The position numbers and the translations under genes were made by a program. From the NCBI RefSeq assembly GCF_900109115.1, contig NZ_FNYV01000007.1, positions 1 through 64,000 of the forward strand: DNA of 64,000 bases, in the 5' to 3' direction. Each line of letters begins with the position of its first letter. The first letter of the stretch is position 1. The DNA is from Micromonospora phaseoli (lineage in GTDB: Bacteria; Actinomycetota; Actinomycetes; Mycobacteriales; Micromonosporaceae). Of this stretch, positions 23,568 to 31,560 are shown piece after piece. Under the pieces are notes generated by a model that was given only the letters and a program-made list of their open reading frames with translations, was not told the DNA's origin and did not search any database.

Positions 23568-25082
23568 TCAGTAGCGCCAGGGGTGACCGGATTCGCGGTA
23601 CTCCTCGATCGGTACCAGCGGCACTCCGGGCGCCATCCGGTCGACGTAGAGCTTGCCGTCCAGGTGGTCGATCTCGTGCGCCACCAGCCGGGCCATGCCG
23701 AACTCGAACGACGTGATGAGTCGGCCGCCGTCGAACTGCGCGTGCTCCACGTCCAGCCGCAGCGGTCTCGGCACCAGCCCCCGGTGGTCGAAGAAGGAGA
23801 GGCAACCCTCGTACTGTTCGTCGGTGTGCGGTGCGGCGTCGACCACCCGGGGGTTGAGCAGCACGACCGGCTCGACCGTCCGATCGGGCGGGCGGACCAC
23901 CGCCACGGCACGGCCGATGTCGAGCTGGGGGGCGGCGATGCCCACTCCCTTGGTGAACGGGTGCAGCTCGTCCAGTCGGGCCAGCGCCGTGACCAGCCGG
24001 TCGACGATCTCCCGGGCGACCCGTTCCTCGCGCGGCAGGTCGAACGGGCGGGCCGGCTGCCGGAGCAGGTCGACCCCGCGCTGGACGATGCCGAGCCCAC
24101 GCATCCGGTCGGAGGGCCGGACCCGGCCGCCGTCCGGTTCGGGCTCCTGCTGCGCCCGAAACCGCCACAGCAGCCGGTACCGGGCGTTCAGCGGCGGGTC
24201 GTCGGTCGCCCAGTCGAAGATCGCCCGGTCGCCCTCGTCGCGCCGGGTCACCGCCGTGCGCAGCGGGCCCTCCTCCGCCGAGAGCGAGGTCTCCGCGCCC
24301 CAGACCTGCGGGTCGCTCGCGGCCGGCAGGTCCAGGCGTACGGCGAGGTGACGGGTCGGTACCCGGACGGCGCGCTGGAACCACGGGCCCCACTTGTCCT
24401 GCCCCACCGTGTACGCGTACTCGATGGTGGCGCGGCGGCCCGGGTAGAGCGGGAAGCGCCGCTCGGCGTTCTCGAAGAGCAGCCAGAGTTCCTTGAACGC
24501 GTCCCGGTCGTGCTTGGCCCGCCAGTGCATGGCCTCTCGTTCGCCGGACTCTTCCCGGTAGGCACGCAGTTGCAGCTCCGCGAAGGTGAGCGGGTGTTCC
24601 CGATGGTGCCGGTTGGACCGGCCGGGGTCGTTGGGGTAGCGGTCCACGGCGACCCGGATCAGGTAGCGGGTGACCGGCTCGGTCCCGGCGTTGTACAGCT
24701 CGCGACGGATGACGCAGTGGTACGCGTCCTCGGTGTGGGTGAGGACGGCCGTCTCGCGTTCGACGATGAGTCCGGTGCCGGGCGGCATCCACTGGCCGGG
24801 CAGGACGAGGTCGCGGTGGTGGCGTTCGCTGCGGGCGTGGCGCAGGTCGTCGTACTCCCGGAAGCGCTGCCAGATCGCGCCGCTGGCCTCCAGGACGGCC
24901 TCGGCGCGGCGCGCGAAGTCTTCGGTGGGCCGGTGCCGCCGACCCTCGACGTGGCTGACGTACGACGGATCGAAACCCATCAGGGTGGCTAGCTGCTTCT
25001 TGGACAGCCCCCGCTCCGTGCGGTGCCGGGCGAGTTCGGCGGCAAAGGAGTCGGCAGCCCGATCGAGCGGTGAGGTCGTCAT
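23568..25082 (-). CDS. Helix-turn-helix / peptide deformylase fusion protein
   Basis: About 504 residues from ATG 25082 (GAGGAA five bases upstream). Residues about 10-75 are an XRE-type helix-turn-helix (ELARHRTERGLSKKQLATLM, then DPSYVSHVEGRRHRPT). Residues 90-310 form a beta-rich middle region that I do not recognise, containing GLIVERETAVLTHTEDAYHC and RRATIEYAYTVGQDKWGPW. Residues about 335-504 are a peptide deformylase with all three motifs intact: GVGIAAPQ, YEGCLS and HEIDHLDG (metal ligands Cys, His, His plus catalytic Glu). Housekeeping deformylases are about 170-200 residues, so this is an accessory fused form. It is divergent from the iron-regulated FhuF-like gene. Confidence 0.9.
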   Translation of the reverse strand: MTTSPLDRAADSFAAELARHRTERGLSKKQLATLMGFDPSYVSHVEGRRHRPTEDFARRAEAVLEASGAIWQRFREYDDLRHARSERHHRDLVLPGQWMPPGTGLIVERETAVLTHTEDAYHCVIRRELYNAGTEPVTRYLIRVAVDRYPNDPGRSNRHHREHPLTFAELQLRAYREESGEREAMHWRAKHDRDAFKELWLLFENAERRFPLYPGRRATIEYAYTVGQDKWGPWFQRAVRVPTRHLAVRLDLPAASDPQVWGAETSLSAEEGPLRTAVTRRDEGDRAIFDWATDDPPLNARYRLLWRFRAQQEPEPDGGRVRPSDRMRGLGIVQRGVDLLRQPARPFDLPREERVAREIVDRLVTALARLDELHPFTKGVGIAAPQLDIGRAVAVVRPPDRTVEPVVLLNPRVVDAAPHTDEQYEGCLSFFDHRGLVPRPLRLDVEHAQFDGGRLITSFEFGMARLVAHEIDHLDGKLYVDRMAPGVPLVPIEEYRESGHPWRY

Positions 25083-25292
25083 CAGCTTCCTCGTGGCCGG
25101 GAGTACCAAGTTTCACGTTGAGTCGCCGGACACGCACACAACTGGCACCTTGTCGACAAGAACCTTGACTGTTCAATGAATTCTGCCGATACTGCCCGGA
25201 GTCCCCAATCCGACACCGTGAGTAGTTTTCACCCCCCGAGCGATCCGAATCGCTCGCCTCCACCCCACTGAGGGTTCCCCTGCGCCGAGAAC

Positions 25293-25311
25293 TGTGGTTA
25301 GGCTAGCCTTA
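25293..25311 (+). promoter_or_regulatory. IdeR/DmdR-type iron box
   Basis: This 19-mer matches the IdeR/DmdR1 consensus TTAGGTTAGGCTAACCTAA at 15 of 19 positions, with the central TTAGGCTA block intact. It lies about 75 bases before the FhuF-like gene and in the divergent region with the HTH-deformylase gene. IdeR-type repressors bind such boxes when loaded with Fe2+, so the downstream gene should be derepressed under iron limitation. Confidence 0.7.
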
Positions 25312-25367
25312 GTCGAGCCACAGGGGCTTCGGGCACGGACGGAACGGACGACACGGGGGTGGATCAG

Positions 25368-26162
25368 GTGACAGCGGTGCTGCCCCTCCACGATCCGGCT
25401 GCCGCTCCCCTCGCTCCGGTCACCGCGACCCTGCGGACCATGTTCGGCACCGATGACCTGCCCGGGCTGGCACCGGGGCTGATGGTCACCGACGAGGCGG
25501 GCTGGTCCCCGGCGACCTCACTGACCGGCGGCACCCGACTGCCCGAGCTGCTCGACTCGGCCGTCCGCCTCTGGGGCGGCACTCCACACGCCTCCGCCGC
25601 GCTGGCCTGGAAGGCGTACAGCTACTGGGCGGCGCTGCCGGTGGTGCTCGGCTGGGCCGCCGCCCGGCGGGTGCCGCTGCTCGACCACGCCGCCACCTTG
25701 ATCCACTTCGCGGACCGGCGGACCCTGGTGACGCTCGGCCTGCGCGAGTCGATCCCGGTCGCGGTGCTGCCCAACGATCCGCTGGCGCTCGCCGGGTTGC
25801 CCCAGGTCCGGGTGGTGGCCGACGAGCGGGAACTGCTCGCGGCGCTGCGCGCCACGCTGCTCGACGGACACCTGTCCCCGATGATCACCGCGATCCAGGG
25901 CGAGGTCCGGATCGGCACCCGCACCCTGCTCGGTTCGGTGGCCGCCGGCATCGGGTACGCGCTGCTGCGGGCCGCCGACGGGTTGCCCGGCTCGGCGGTC
26001 GAGGCGATCGACACCCTGCTCGACACGCTCGACCTGGCCGACCTGGTGGAGCTGGTTCCCGGCGCGAACGGCGAGCCGACCGTGCAGCGGCGCACCTGCT
26101 GCCTGGCCTTCACCCTGCCCAAGCCGAAGGTCTGCCAGGGCTGCTGCATCCGCACCGACTGA
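25368..26162 (+). CDS. FhuF-like (2Fe-2S) ferric-siderophore reductase
   Basis: About 264 residues. The C-terminus ends with CCLAFTLPKPKVCQGCC, the CC-x10-C-x2-C pattern that binds the unusual [2Fe-2S] cluster of FhuF-type reductases. The rest is Ala/Leu-rich and helical, with KAYSYWAALPVVLGWAAARR resembling the ferric-siderophore-binding part. GTG 25368 is favoured by GGGGG eight bases upstream; GTG 25359 is in the same frame. Such proteins release iron from imported siderophores in the cytoplasm. The iron box upstream agrees with this role. No siderophore importer is adjacent. Confidence 0.85.
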   Translation: MTAVLPLHDPAAAPLAPVTATLRTMFGTDDLPGLAPGLMVTDEAGWSPATSLTGGTRLPELLDSAVRLWGGTPHASAALAWKAYSYWAALPVVLGWAAARRVPLLDHAATLIHFADRRTLVTLGLRESIPVAVLPNDPLALAGLPQVRVVADERELLAALRATLLDGHLSPMITAIQGEVRIGTRTLLGSVAAGIGYALLRAADGLPGSAVEAIDTLLDTLDLADLVELVPGANGEPTVQRRTCCLAFTLPKPKVCQGCCIRTD

Positions 26163-26178
26163 CCGGCCCGGTCGCCGT

Positions 26179-27990
26179 TCAGTCGGTCAGCGACCGGACG
26201 TCCCAGACCCAGACGCCGCCGATGTACGTCGGCTCGATGTCGGTCAGCTCGGTCATCCCGGTTCGCAGCGCGTCGGCGTGCTCGTGCGGTCCGAGGATCA
26301 CCACACCGGCCCGCCAGTACCGCAGGTCCTGCACCGCCTCACGGCGGGCCTGCGCGGTGACCGGCGGCACCTCTCCGGTGCGGCGGATGGTGCCGAAGAA
26401 GCTGCTGGTGGCGCGCGGCGGCGCGGTGAACAGGGCGATCCGGTCCCGGCCCGGCCGGGTGTCCGGCCCGAGGAAGTATCCGCGGGCGATCGGCATCTCC
26501 AGCCGGGTCTGCGCTGACCAGCGCAGCGGGTCGGCGTACTCGGTGTCGGGCAGCGGCAGGGTCACCACGGCGCGCCCGCCGGCCAGATAGGGACGCCAGG
26601 CACCGGAGGTGACGAACTCGGGCGTCGGTTCGAGACGTTTGGTCGGCAGCGGGGTGGGCAGCACCGGGACCAGCGCCATCGCCAACACGGTCGCCGTGGC
26701 GAAGCGGATCTGCGACCGCCGGTCCGGGTAGTCGGTGGCCAGCTCACGGACCCGTGCGGCGCCGTAGGCGAGCAGCAGCCCGATGATCGGGGTGATGGCC
26801 AGCGCCCAGCGGGTCGGCACCACCGAGTGCAGTAGCGGTAGATCCTCCAGCGCCGCCCACGGCCCGGGGATGCCGGTTTCCCGGCGGTCGAAGCGGATCT
26901 CCCGGCCGAGGGAGAGCAGGGCGAAGAGCAGGCCCAGCACGGCCAGCCCGATCACCACCACGTCGCGCCGAAGCCACCACACCAACGCCGCCACCAGGAT
27001 CACCAGCGGCCAGCCGAAGAAGGCGTTCTCCTCGGTCGGGTTCTTGGCCAGTCCGGCGGCGCTGCGCGCGTCGCCCGCCAGCGATTCGCGGGCGTACGCG
27101 ACGAACGAGGCCAGGTCGGTGGAGTAGCCCCGGATCAGCCAGGACAGCCCGTTGTAGGCGCCGGGACCGAAGAACTGCACGTAGAGCGGGTACGCCAGCA
27201 GCACGGCGGAGACTGCGGCGGCTACGCCGAGCCCGGCCAGGAACGGTCGGGCCGACCTGCGCAGCTCGGGCCGGCCGATCGCGAGCGCGACGACCACCAC
27301 CCCGAGGCCGATCGCGGTCATCAGCAGGATCTCCAGGTTGAGGAATGCCTGCCAGACGATCACCAGGGCGAGCAGGATGCCGTTGCGCAGCCAGCGACCG
27401 GGTTCGGCGAGCCGGAGGGTACGCCAGATGATCAGTGGCACCACGAACTGCGACACGATGTTCGGGTGGGCGTTGGCGTGCGAGACCATGGCCGGCGCGT
27501 ACGCGCAGAACGTCGCGCCCAGCCAGGCCGGCCCGCGTGAGCCGACGAGCACCCGGGACAGCACGAAGTACCAGGCGGTGGCGGTAGCGATCATCCCGAA
27601 GGTGAGGAAGATCAGGAATGCGGCCCGGGTGCCGAAGAGCAGCGTGATCGGCGTCATTGGCAATGAAACGGACAAAACCGAAGTATTTGCCATTAAGTTG
27701 ACTGATTCCGGCACGTTCATCCGGTCCGACGAGAAGGGGTAGGCGAATTCACTCACCACTCGGGCGCCGTGCGCCATCATCCATTCGAACTGCGCCATAT
27801 CAGTCCGATTGTCCCGAATTCCGTCTGCCGGATTCCACCACATCCGCGCGGTGACCCAGAAGCCCAGCAGGGCGAAGCTCAGCACGGCGGCGGCGTCCCT
27901 CCACCGCCCCGACCTGGGATTTTCGCCACCACGCCCCGACTCTCCGACCTCGGACTCCTCCACAGGTCGGCCCGAATCAGGAGTAGTCAT
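26179..27990 (-). CDS. Large polytopic membrane protein, GT-C glycosyltransferase-like
   Basis: A 603-residue protein with a polar head rich in Glu, Ser and Gly (1-33), about ten to eleven hydrophobic segments (35-440) and a soluble C-terminal part (450-603) with ALFTAPPRATSSFFGTIRR and GVVILGPHEHADALR. An Asp-rich first extracytoplasmic loop (NRTDMAQFEWMM) and the overall layout resemble GT-C glycosyltransferases or YfhO-like proteins that use polyprenyl-phosphate sugars. The donor and acceptor are unknown. It is divergent from a methyltransferase gene. Confidence 0.7.
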   Translation of the reverse strand: MTTPDSGRPVEESEVGESGRGGENPRSGRWRDAAAVLSFALLGFWVTARMWWNPADGIRDNRTDMAQFEWMMAHGARVVSEFAYPFSSDRMNVPESVNLMANTSVLSVSLPMTPITLLFGTRAAFLIFLTFGMIATATAWYFVLSRVLVGSRGPAWLGATFCAYAPAMVSHANAHPNIVSQFVVPLIIWRTLRLAEPGRWLRNGILLALVIVWQAFLNLEILLMTAIGLGVVVVALAIGRPELRRSARPFLAGLGVAAAVSAVLLAYPLYVQFFGPGAYNGLSWLIRGYSTDLASFVAYARESLAGDARSAAGLAKNPTEENAFFGWPLVILVAALVWWLRRDVVVIGLAVLGLLFALLSLGREIRFDRRETGIPGPWAALEDLPLLHSVVPTRWALAITPIIGLLLAYGAARVRELATDYPDRRSQIRFATATVLAMALVPVLPTPLPTKRLEPTPEFVTSGAWRPYLAGGRAVVTLPLPDTEYADPLRWSAQTRLEMPIARGYFLGPDTRPGRDRIALFTAPPRATSSFFGTIRRTGEVPPVTAQARREAVQDLRYWRAGVVILGPHEHADALRTGMTELTDIEPTYIGGVWVWDVRSLTD

Positions 27991-28202
27991 GGCAATTCAG
28001 AGCGTAGTCGGCATCTGCCGCCGCCGTGCGGGGTTCGGACTGCTGGCGTAGTATCTGCCGGGTTCGCTGACCACCACCGATCGTGCACCTAACCCCCGAC
28101 CGTTATTCGGCCACCGCGGGCCCCGATTTCCCCGCCGTCCGGGCGGATGGTTCACTCAGTCGGTCCCGGCGCGGGTCGAGTCGTATCGTGAGGAATCGAC
28201 GC

Positions 28203-28907
28203 ATGGCAGAAATCACTGGGGATCAGCGCGTGCAGTCCGAGGTCCTGGAGGGCCTCGCCACTGCGGTCAACCACCGGCGCTGGTTCGTCGAGCTGGCCGT
28301 GCCCTACCTGGGCGACGATCCCATCGAGATCGGCAGCGGCCTCGGCGACTACGCGCTGGAGTGGAGCGAGCACTTCCCTCGGTTCACCGCCACCGAGGCC
28401 GACCCGGACCGGCTGGTGGCGCTCAAGGAGCGCCTCGCCGACCGACCGGCCATCGACGTACGCCAGATGCTGCTGCCCAACTCGGAGCAGGGTGACTACA
28501 GCGCCGCGGTGTCGTACAACGTGCTGGAGCACATCGAGGATCACGTCGGCGCACTGCGCAGCATGGGCCAGCTGGTCCGGCCGGGCGGCGCCGTGGTCAT
28601 CATCGTGCCGGCGTTCCAGTTCGCAATGAGCCCGGCGGACATCGCCACCGGCCACGTGCGCCGCTACACGAAGAAGACCCTGGCCGCAGCGATGACCGAG
28701 GCGGGCCTGCGGGTGGAGAAAATCCACTACGCCAACGCGCTCGGGTTGATCGGCTACTTCATGGCCACCAAGGTCTTCCGGCTGATGCCGAAGGAGGGCC
28801 CGATGGTGAAGGTCTACGACACGCTGGTCCTGCCCGCGACCAAGGCCGCCGAGCAGGTCGTCCTCCCACCGTTCGGCCAGTCCGTCTTCGCCGTCGCCCG
28901 CGTCTGA
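28203..28907 (+). CDS. Class I SAM-dependent methyltransferase
   Basis: About 234 residues from ATG 28203 (GAGGAA seven bases upstream; the longer frame is non-coding in character). Motif I is IEIGSGLGDYALEW, the acidic end of strand 2 is in ATEADPDRL, and the post-III region is YNVLEHIEDHVGALR with PGGAVVIIVPAF. This is the Methyltransf_11 type. The N-terminus (QRVQSEVLEGLATAVNHRRW) is similar to methyltransferases in cell-surface polysaccharide regions, which would suit the neighbouring membrane glycosyltransferase-like gene, but the substrate is not known. Confidence 0.88.
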   Translation: MAEITGDQRVQSEVLEGLATAVNHRRWFVELAVPYLGDDPIEIGSGLGDYALEWSEHFPRFTATEADPDRLVALKERLADRPAIDVRQMLLPNSEQGDYSAAVSYNVLEHIEDHVGALRSMGQLVRPGGAVVIIVPAFQFAMSPADIATGHVRRYTKKTLAAAMTEAGLRVEKIHYANALGLIGYFMATKVFRLMPKEGPMVKVYDTLVLPATKAAEQVVLPPFGQSVFAVARV

Positions 28908-28943
28908 CCCCCTCCACCCTCCACCCCCATTCCCCCGCCCTCC

Positions 28944-29014
28944 ACCCGTTTGATCATGAGGTTGGCGGCGCTCTCGAAGAGCAAACCGCCCACCAATCTC
29001 ATGATCAAACGGGT
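28944..29014. repeat. Long imperfect inverted repeat between convergent genes
   Basis: Arms at 28944-28968 and 28986-29014 share ACCCGTTTGATCATGAG exactly and stay similar for about eight more bases, around a 17-base loop. Each arm contains the TGATCA palindrome. It lies between the convergent methyltransferase and PEBP genes and could end transcription from both sides. The sequence looks like a dispersed extragenic palindrome, because I recall similar TTGATCATGA elements in other Micromonosporaceae. Confidence 0.75.
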
Positions 29015-29030
29015 GAGGGCTGGGGCCGGG

Positions 29031-29564
29031 TCAGGCGGCGACCTGGTAGGTGGGGCGGATGGTGGCCCTCGCCAGGGTGTGGAAGGCGAGGTTGAAGCCC
29101 ACATAGGCGGGAGTCGCGTCCGGCGTGACGTCGAGACGCTCCACGTCGAGGGCATGCACCGCGAAGACGTACCGGTGCGGCCGATCACCGGCCGGCGGGG
29201 CGGCACCGCCGAAACCGTGCTCGCCGTAGTCATTACGGACGGTGAACGCGCCATGCAGCTCGTCGCCGGAGACGCCGCGCGGCAGCTCCGTCACCTCGGC
29301 CGGCAGGTTCACCAGCACCCAGTGCCAGAACCCGCTGCCGGTCGGCGCGTCCGGGTCGAAGCAGGTCACCACGAATCCCTTGGTCTCCGCCGGGAAACCA
29401 GACCAGGCCAGGTGCGGCGAGACGTTGTCGCCCCCGGTGCTGCCGTGCGCGTGGGCCGCCTCCATCGGCTCACCGTTCTGCACGTCGTCACTGACCAGTG
29501 TGAACTTGGCGACGGTCGGCAGCAGCTCGTACGGGTCCGGGGCGATGGGTCGTTCCAGATTCAT
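29031..29564 (-). CDS. YbhB/YbcL-type PEBP family protein
   Basis: About 177 residues from ATG 29564 (AAGGA seven bases upstream). It has the family core: SPHLAWSGFP, VTCFDPDAPTGSGFWHWVLVN, the HGAFTVRNDYGEHGFGGAAPP anion-binding region and DRPHRYVFAVHALDV, in the right order and at the usual bacterial length. Bacterial members bind small anions or phospholipid head groups and have no clear single function. No signal peptide is present, so it is cytoplasmic. Confidence 0.9.
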   Translation of the reverse strand: MNLERPIAPDPYELLPTVAKFTLVSDDVQNGEPMEAAHAHGSTGGDNVSPHLAWSGFPAETKGFVVTCFDPDAPTGSGFWHWVLVNLPAEVTELPRGVSGDELHGAFTVRNDYGEHGFGGAAPPAGDRPHRYVFAVHALDVERLDVTPDATPAYVGFNLAFHTLARATIRPTYQVAA

Positions 29565-29692
29565 CGACACAGGTCCTTCCGGTGGAAGTGGTGTTCTGCG
29601 CACCTTTCATACCCTGTGACGCGGCGGCATTCGAGAAAACCCGCGCCGTGTCCGGCATGACACACTCGCTTCGCCGAAGGAGGTCCTTGGCC

Positions 29693-29842
29693 GTGGTGTG
29701 GCGCGACTTCATCACCGCCCTGGTCGACGCCGCCCGACGGCGCGACGAACAGGCCCTGCGCGACGAGCGCCGCCGAGCACTGGACCGGCTGGCCGAGGAG
29801 AAGATCCGCGAGGCTCGGCGGGAGCCACCGCCGGAGAAGTGA
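29693..29842 (+). CDS. Small highly charged helical protein
   Basis: A 49-residue protein from GTG 29693, which follows the strong site GAAGGAGG by nine bases. After VVWRDFITALVDAARRRDEQ the chain is nearly all Arg, Glu, Asp, Ala and Leu and should form one amphipathic helix. The good ribosome site and strong helical bias support a real gene despite its size. The function is unknown. It ends two bases before the tRNA-Ser gene on the opposite strand. Confidence 0.5.
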   Translation: MVWRDFITALVDAARRRDEQALRDERRRALDRLAEEKIREARREPPPEK

Positions 29843-29843
29843 G

Positions 29844-29930
29844 CGGAGGGTGTGGGATTCGAACCCACGAAGACATTGCTGCCTTACCGGTTTTCAAGAC
29901 CAGCGCCATCGGCCACTAGGCGAACCCTCC
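29844..29930 (-). tRNA. tRNA-Ser (TGA)
   Basis: The minus strand gives an 87-base class II cloverleaf. The acceptor GGAGGGT pairs with ACCCTCC, the anticodon stem CTGGT/ACCGG encloses a loop with TGA, a long variable arm is present, and the T-loop is GGTTCGAATCC. No CCA is encoded and the gene stands alone. Confidence 0.95.
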
Positions 29931-30077
29931 TGGACCGCGCGAGCGCGGCCGTGCATAGTCTGCCACGGCCCGCGCGGCGGCGAGCGACGAGCCACCCGGC
30001 CGCACCCGGGTCACTCACGCTCCGTGGTGTCGTGGCCCGGAACGTGGACGGGGCGGCGGATCGGGTATGACTGGGCC

Positions 30078-31055
30078 ATGCGTGCGATCACCATTCCGGA
30101 GCCCGGTGGACCCGACGTGCTCACCTGGAGCGAGGTGCCCGAGCCGCAGGCCGGCCCGGGTGAGGTGGTCGTCGACGTGCGGGCCACCGCGGTCAACCGG
30201 GCCGACCTGCTGCAACGGCAGGGGCATTACCCTCCGCCGCCGGGTGCGCCCGCGTACCCCGGGCTGGAATGTTCGGGGGTGGTGAGCGCGATCGGTCCCG
30301 ACGTGGCCGACGTCCGGGTCGGTGACCAGGTCTGCGCGCTGCTGGCCGGCGGCGGGTACGCCGAGCGGGTGGCCGTGCCGGTCGGGCAACTGCTGCCGGT
30401 GCCGGCCGGGGTCGACCTGGTCGACGCCGCCGCGTTGCCCGAGGTGGCGTGCACGGTCTGGTCGAACGTGGTGCGGGTGGCCGGTCTGACGACGGGCGAG
30501 ACGTTGCTGGTGCACGGAGGTGGCAGCGGCATCGGCACCTTCGCGATCCAGCTCGGGGCCGCGCTCGGTGCGAGAGTGGTGGCGACCGCCCGGGTCACGA
30601 AGCATGACCGGCTGCGCGAGCTGGGCGCCGACCTGCTGGTCGACTACCGGGACCAGGATTTCGTCGAGGAGGTCCGCCGGGTCACCGGCGGCCGGGGTGC
30701 GGACGTCGTCCTCGACATCATGGGCGCGTCGTACCTCGGCCGGAACGTCGCCGCGCTGGCCACCGACGGGCGGCTGGTGGTGATCGGCATGCAGGGCGGG
30801 CGCAGGGGCGAGCTGGATCTCGGCGCGCTGCTGGCCAAGCGGGGCACCGTCGCGGCCACCGCGCTGCGCTCCCGCCCGCTGGACCAGAAGGCCGCCATCG
30901 TCCGAGGGGTACGCGACCAGGTCTGGCCGCTGGTCGAGGCGGGCCGGGTACGCCCGGTCGTCGACCGGCGACTGCCGATCACGGAGGCGGCCGACGCGCA
31001 CCGGCTGGTCGAGTCGAACGAGCACGTCGGCAAGGTGCTGCTCACCGTCGGCTGA
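30078..31055 (+). CDS. Quinone oxidoreductase (PIG3-type, zinc-free MDR family)
   Basis: A 325-residue medium-chain dehydrogenase/reductase. The N-terminal GroES-like domain has RADLLQRQGHYPPPPG and YPGLECSGVVSAIG; the Rossmann domain has LLVHGGGSGIGTFAIQ; later blocks are GADLLVDYRDQDF and GADVVLDIMGASYLG. The PxPPG motif identifies the PIG3-like NADPH:quinone oxidoreductase branch, which lacks the zinc ligands. Such enzymes reduce quinones and can generate or relieve redox stress. It converges on the SoxR gene, which senses redox-active compounds, so the pairing may be functional (inference). Confidence 0.9.
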   Translation: MRAITIPEPGGPDVLTWSEVPEPQAGPGEVVVDVRATAVNRADLLQRQGHYPPPPGAPAYPGLECSGVVSAIGPDVADVRVGDQVCALLAGGGYAERVAVPVGQLLPVPAGVDLVDAAALPEVACTVWSNVVRVAGLTTGETLLVHGGGSGIGTFAIQLGAALGARVVATARVTKHDRLRELGADLLVDYRDQDFVEEVRRVTGGRGADVVLDIMGASYLGRNVAALATDGRLVVIGMQGGRRGELDLGALLAKRGTVAATALRSRPLDQKAAIVRGVRDQVWPLVEAGRVRPVVDRRLPITEAADAHRLVESNEHVGKVLLTVG

Positions 31056-31076
31056 GCCGGACCGGGCTGGGCAGCC

Positions 31077-31514
31077 TCACTGCGGCAGGGTGAGGCGGGC
31101 ACCGGGTCCTTCGCCGGCCAGCGTGTCGCCCGGGTTGTAGAGGGTGCAGCGGCGCAGCGACAGGCAGCCGCAGCCGATGCAGCCGTCCAGGTCGTCGCGG
31201 AGCCGGGTCATCAGCCTGATCTTCTCGTCCAGGCGGGCCCGCCAGGCGGTGGAGAGGCGCGCCCAGTCCTCAGCGGTGGGCGTACGGGAGGCGGGCAGCG
31301 ACTCCAGTGCGGACCGGATCTCCGCAAGCGGGATGCCGACCTGCTGGGCGATCCGGATGAACGCCACCCGGCGCAGCTCGCCACGGTGGTAACGACGCTG
31401 GTTGCCGCCGGTGCGGTCGGCCCGGATCAGGCCCAGCCGCTCGTAGTAGCGCAGGGCCGACTGCGCGACCCCGCTGCGGGTGGCGAGTTGACCGATGGTC
31501 AACGATTCCTGCAT
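31077..31514 (-). CDS. soxR: Redox-sensing MerR-family regulator SoxR
   Basis: A 145-residue regulator from ATG 31514 (AAGG seven bases upstream). The MerR winged helix (LTIGQLATRSGVAQSALRYYER ... RRYHRGELRRVAFI) is followed by a dimerisation helix and the [2Fe-2S] cluster loop CIGCGCLSLRRC. All four cysteines are in the C-x2-C-x-C-x5-C spacing of SoxR, and the tail NPGDTLAGEGPGARL is also characteristic. In actinomycetes SoxR is activated by redox-active secondary metabolites rather than by a SoxS cascade. The divergent region holds two direct TTGAAC copies (31529 and 31540) where it might bind. Confidence 0.93.
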   Translation of the reverse strand: MQESLTIGQLATRSGVAQSALRYYERLGLIRADRTGGNQRRYHRGELRRVAFIRIAQQVGIPLAEIRSALESLPASRTPTAEDWARLSTAWRARLDEKIRLMTRLRDDLDGCIGCGCLSLRRCTLYNPGDTLAGEGPGARLTLPQ

Positions 31515-31560
31515 CACATCGCCTTGAGTTGAACCTCGCTTGAACTTGCAGGCTATCCGC

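Noticed and set aside
22279..25263. A 994-codon open frame on the minus strand across the flavohemoglobin and HTH-deformylase genes.
   Set aside because: Its content is Arg/Gly/Pro-rich shadow translation of high-GC genes on other frames. The real genes have full domain motifs and proper starts.
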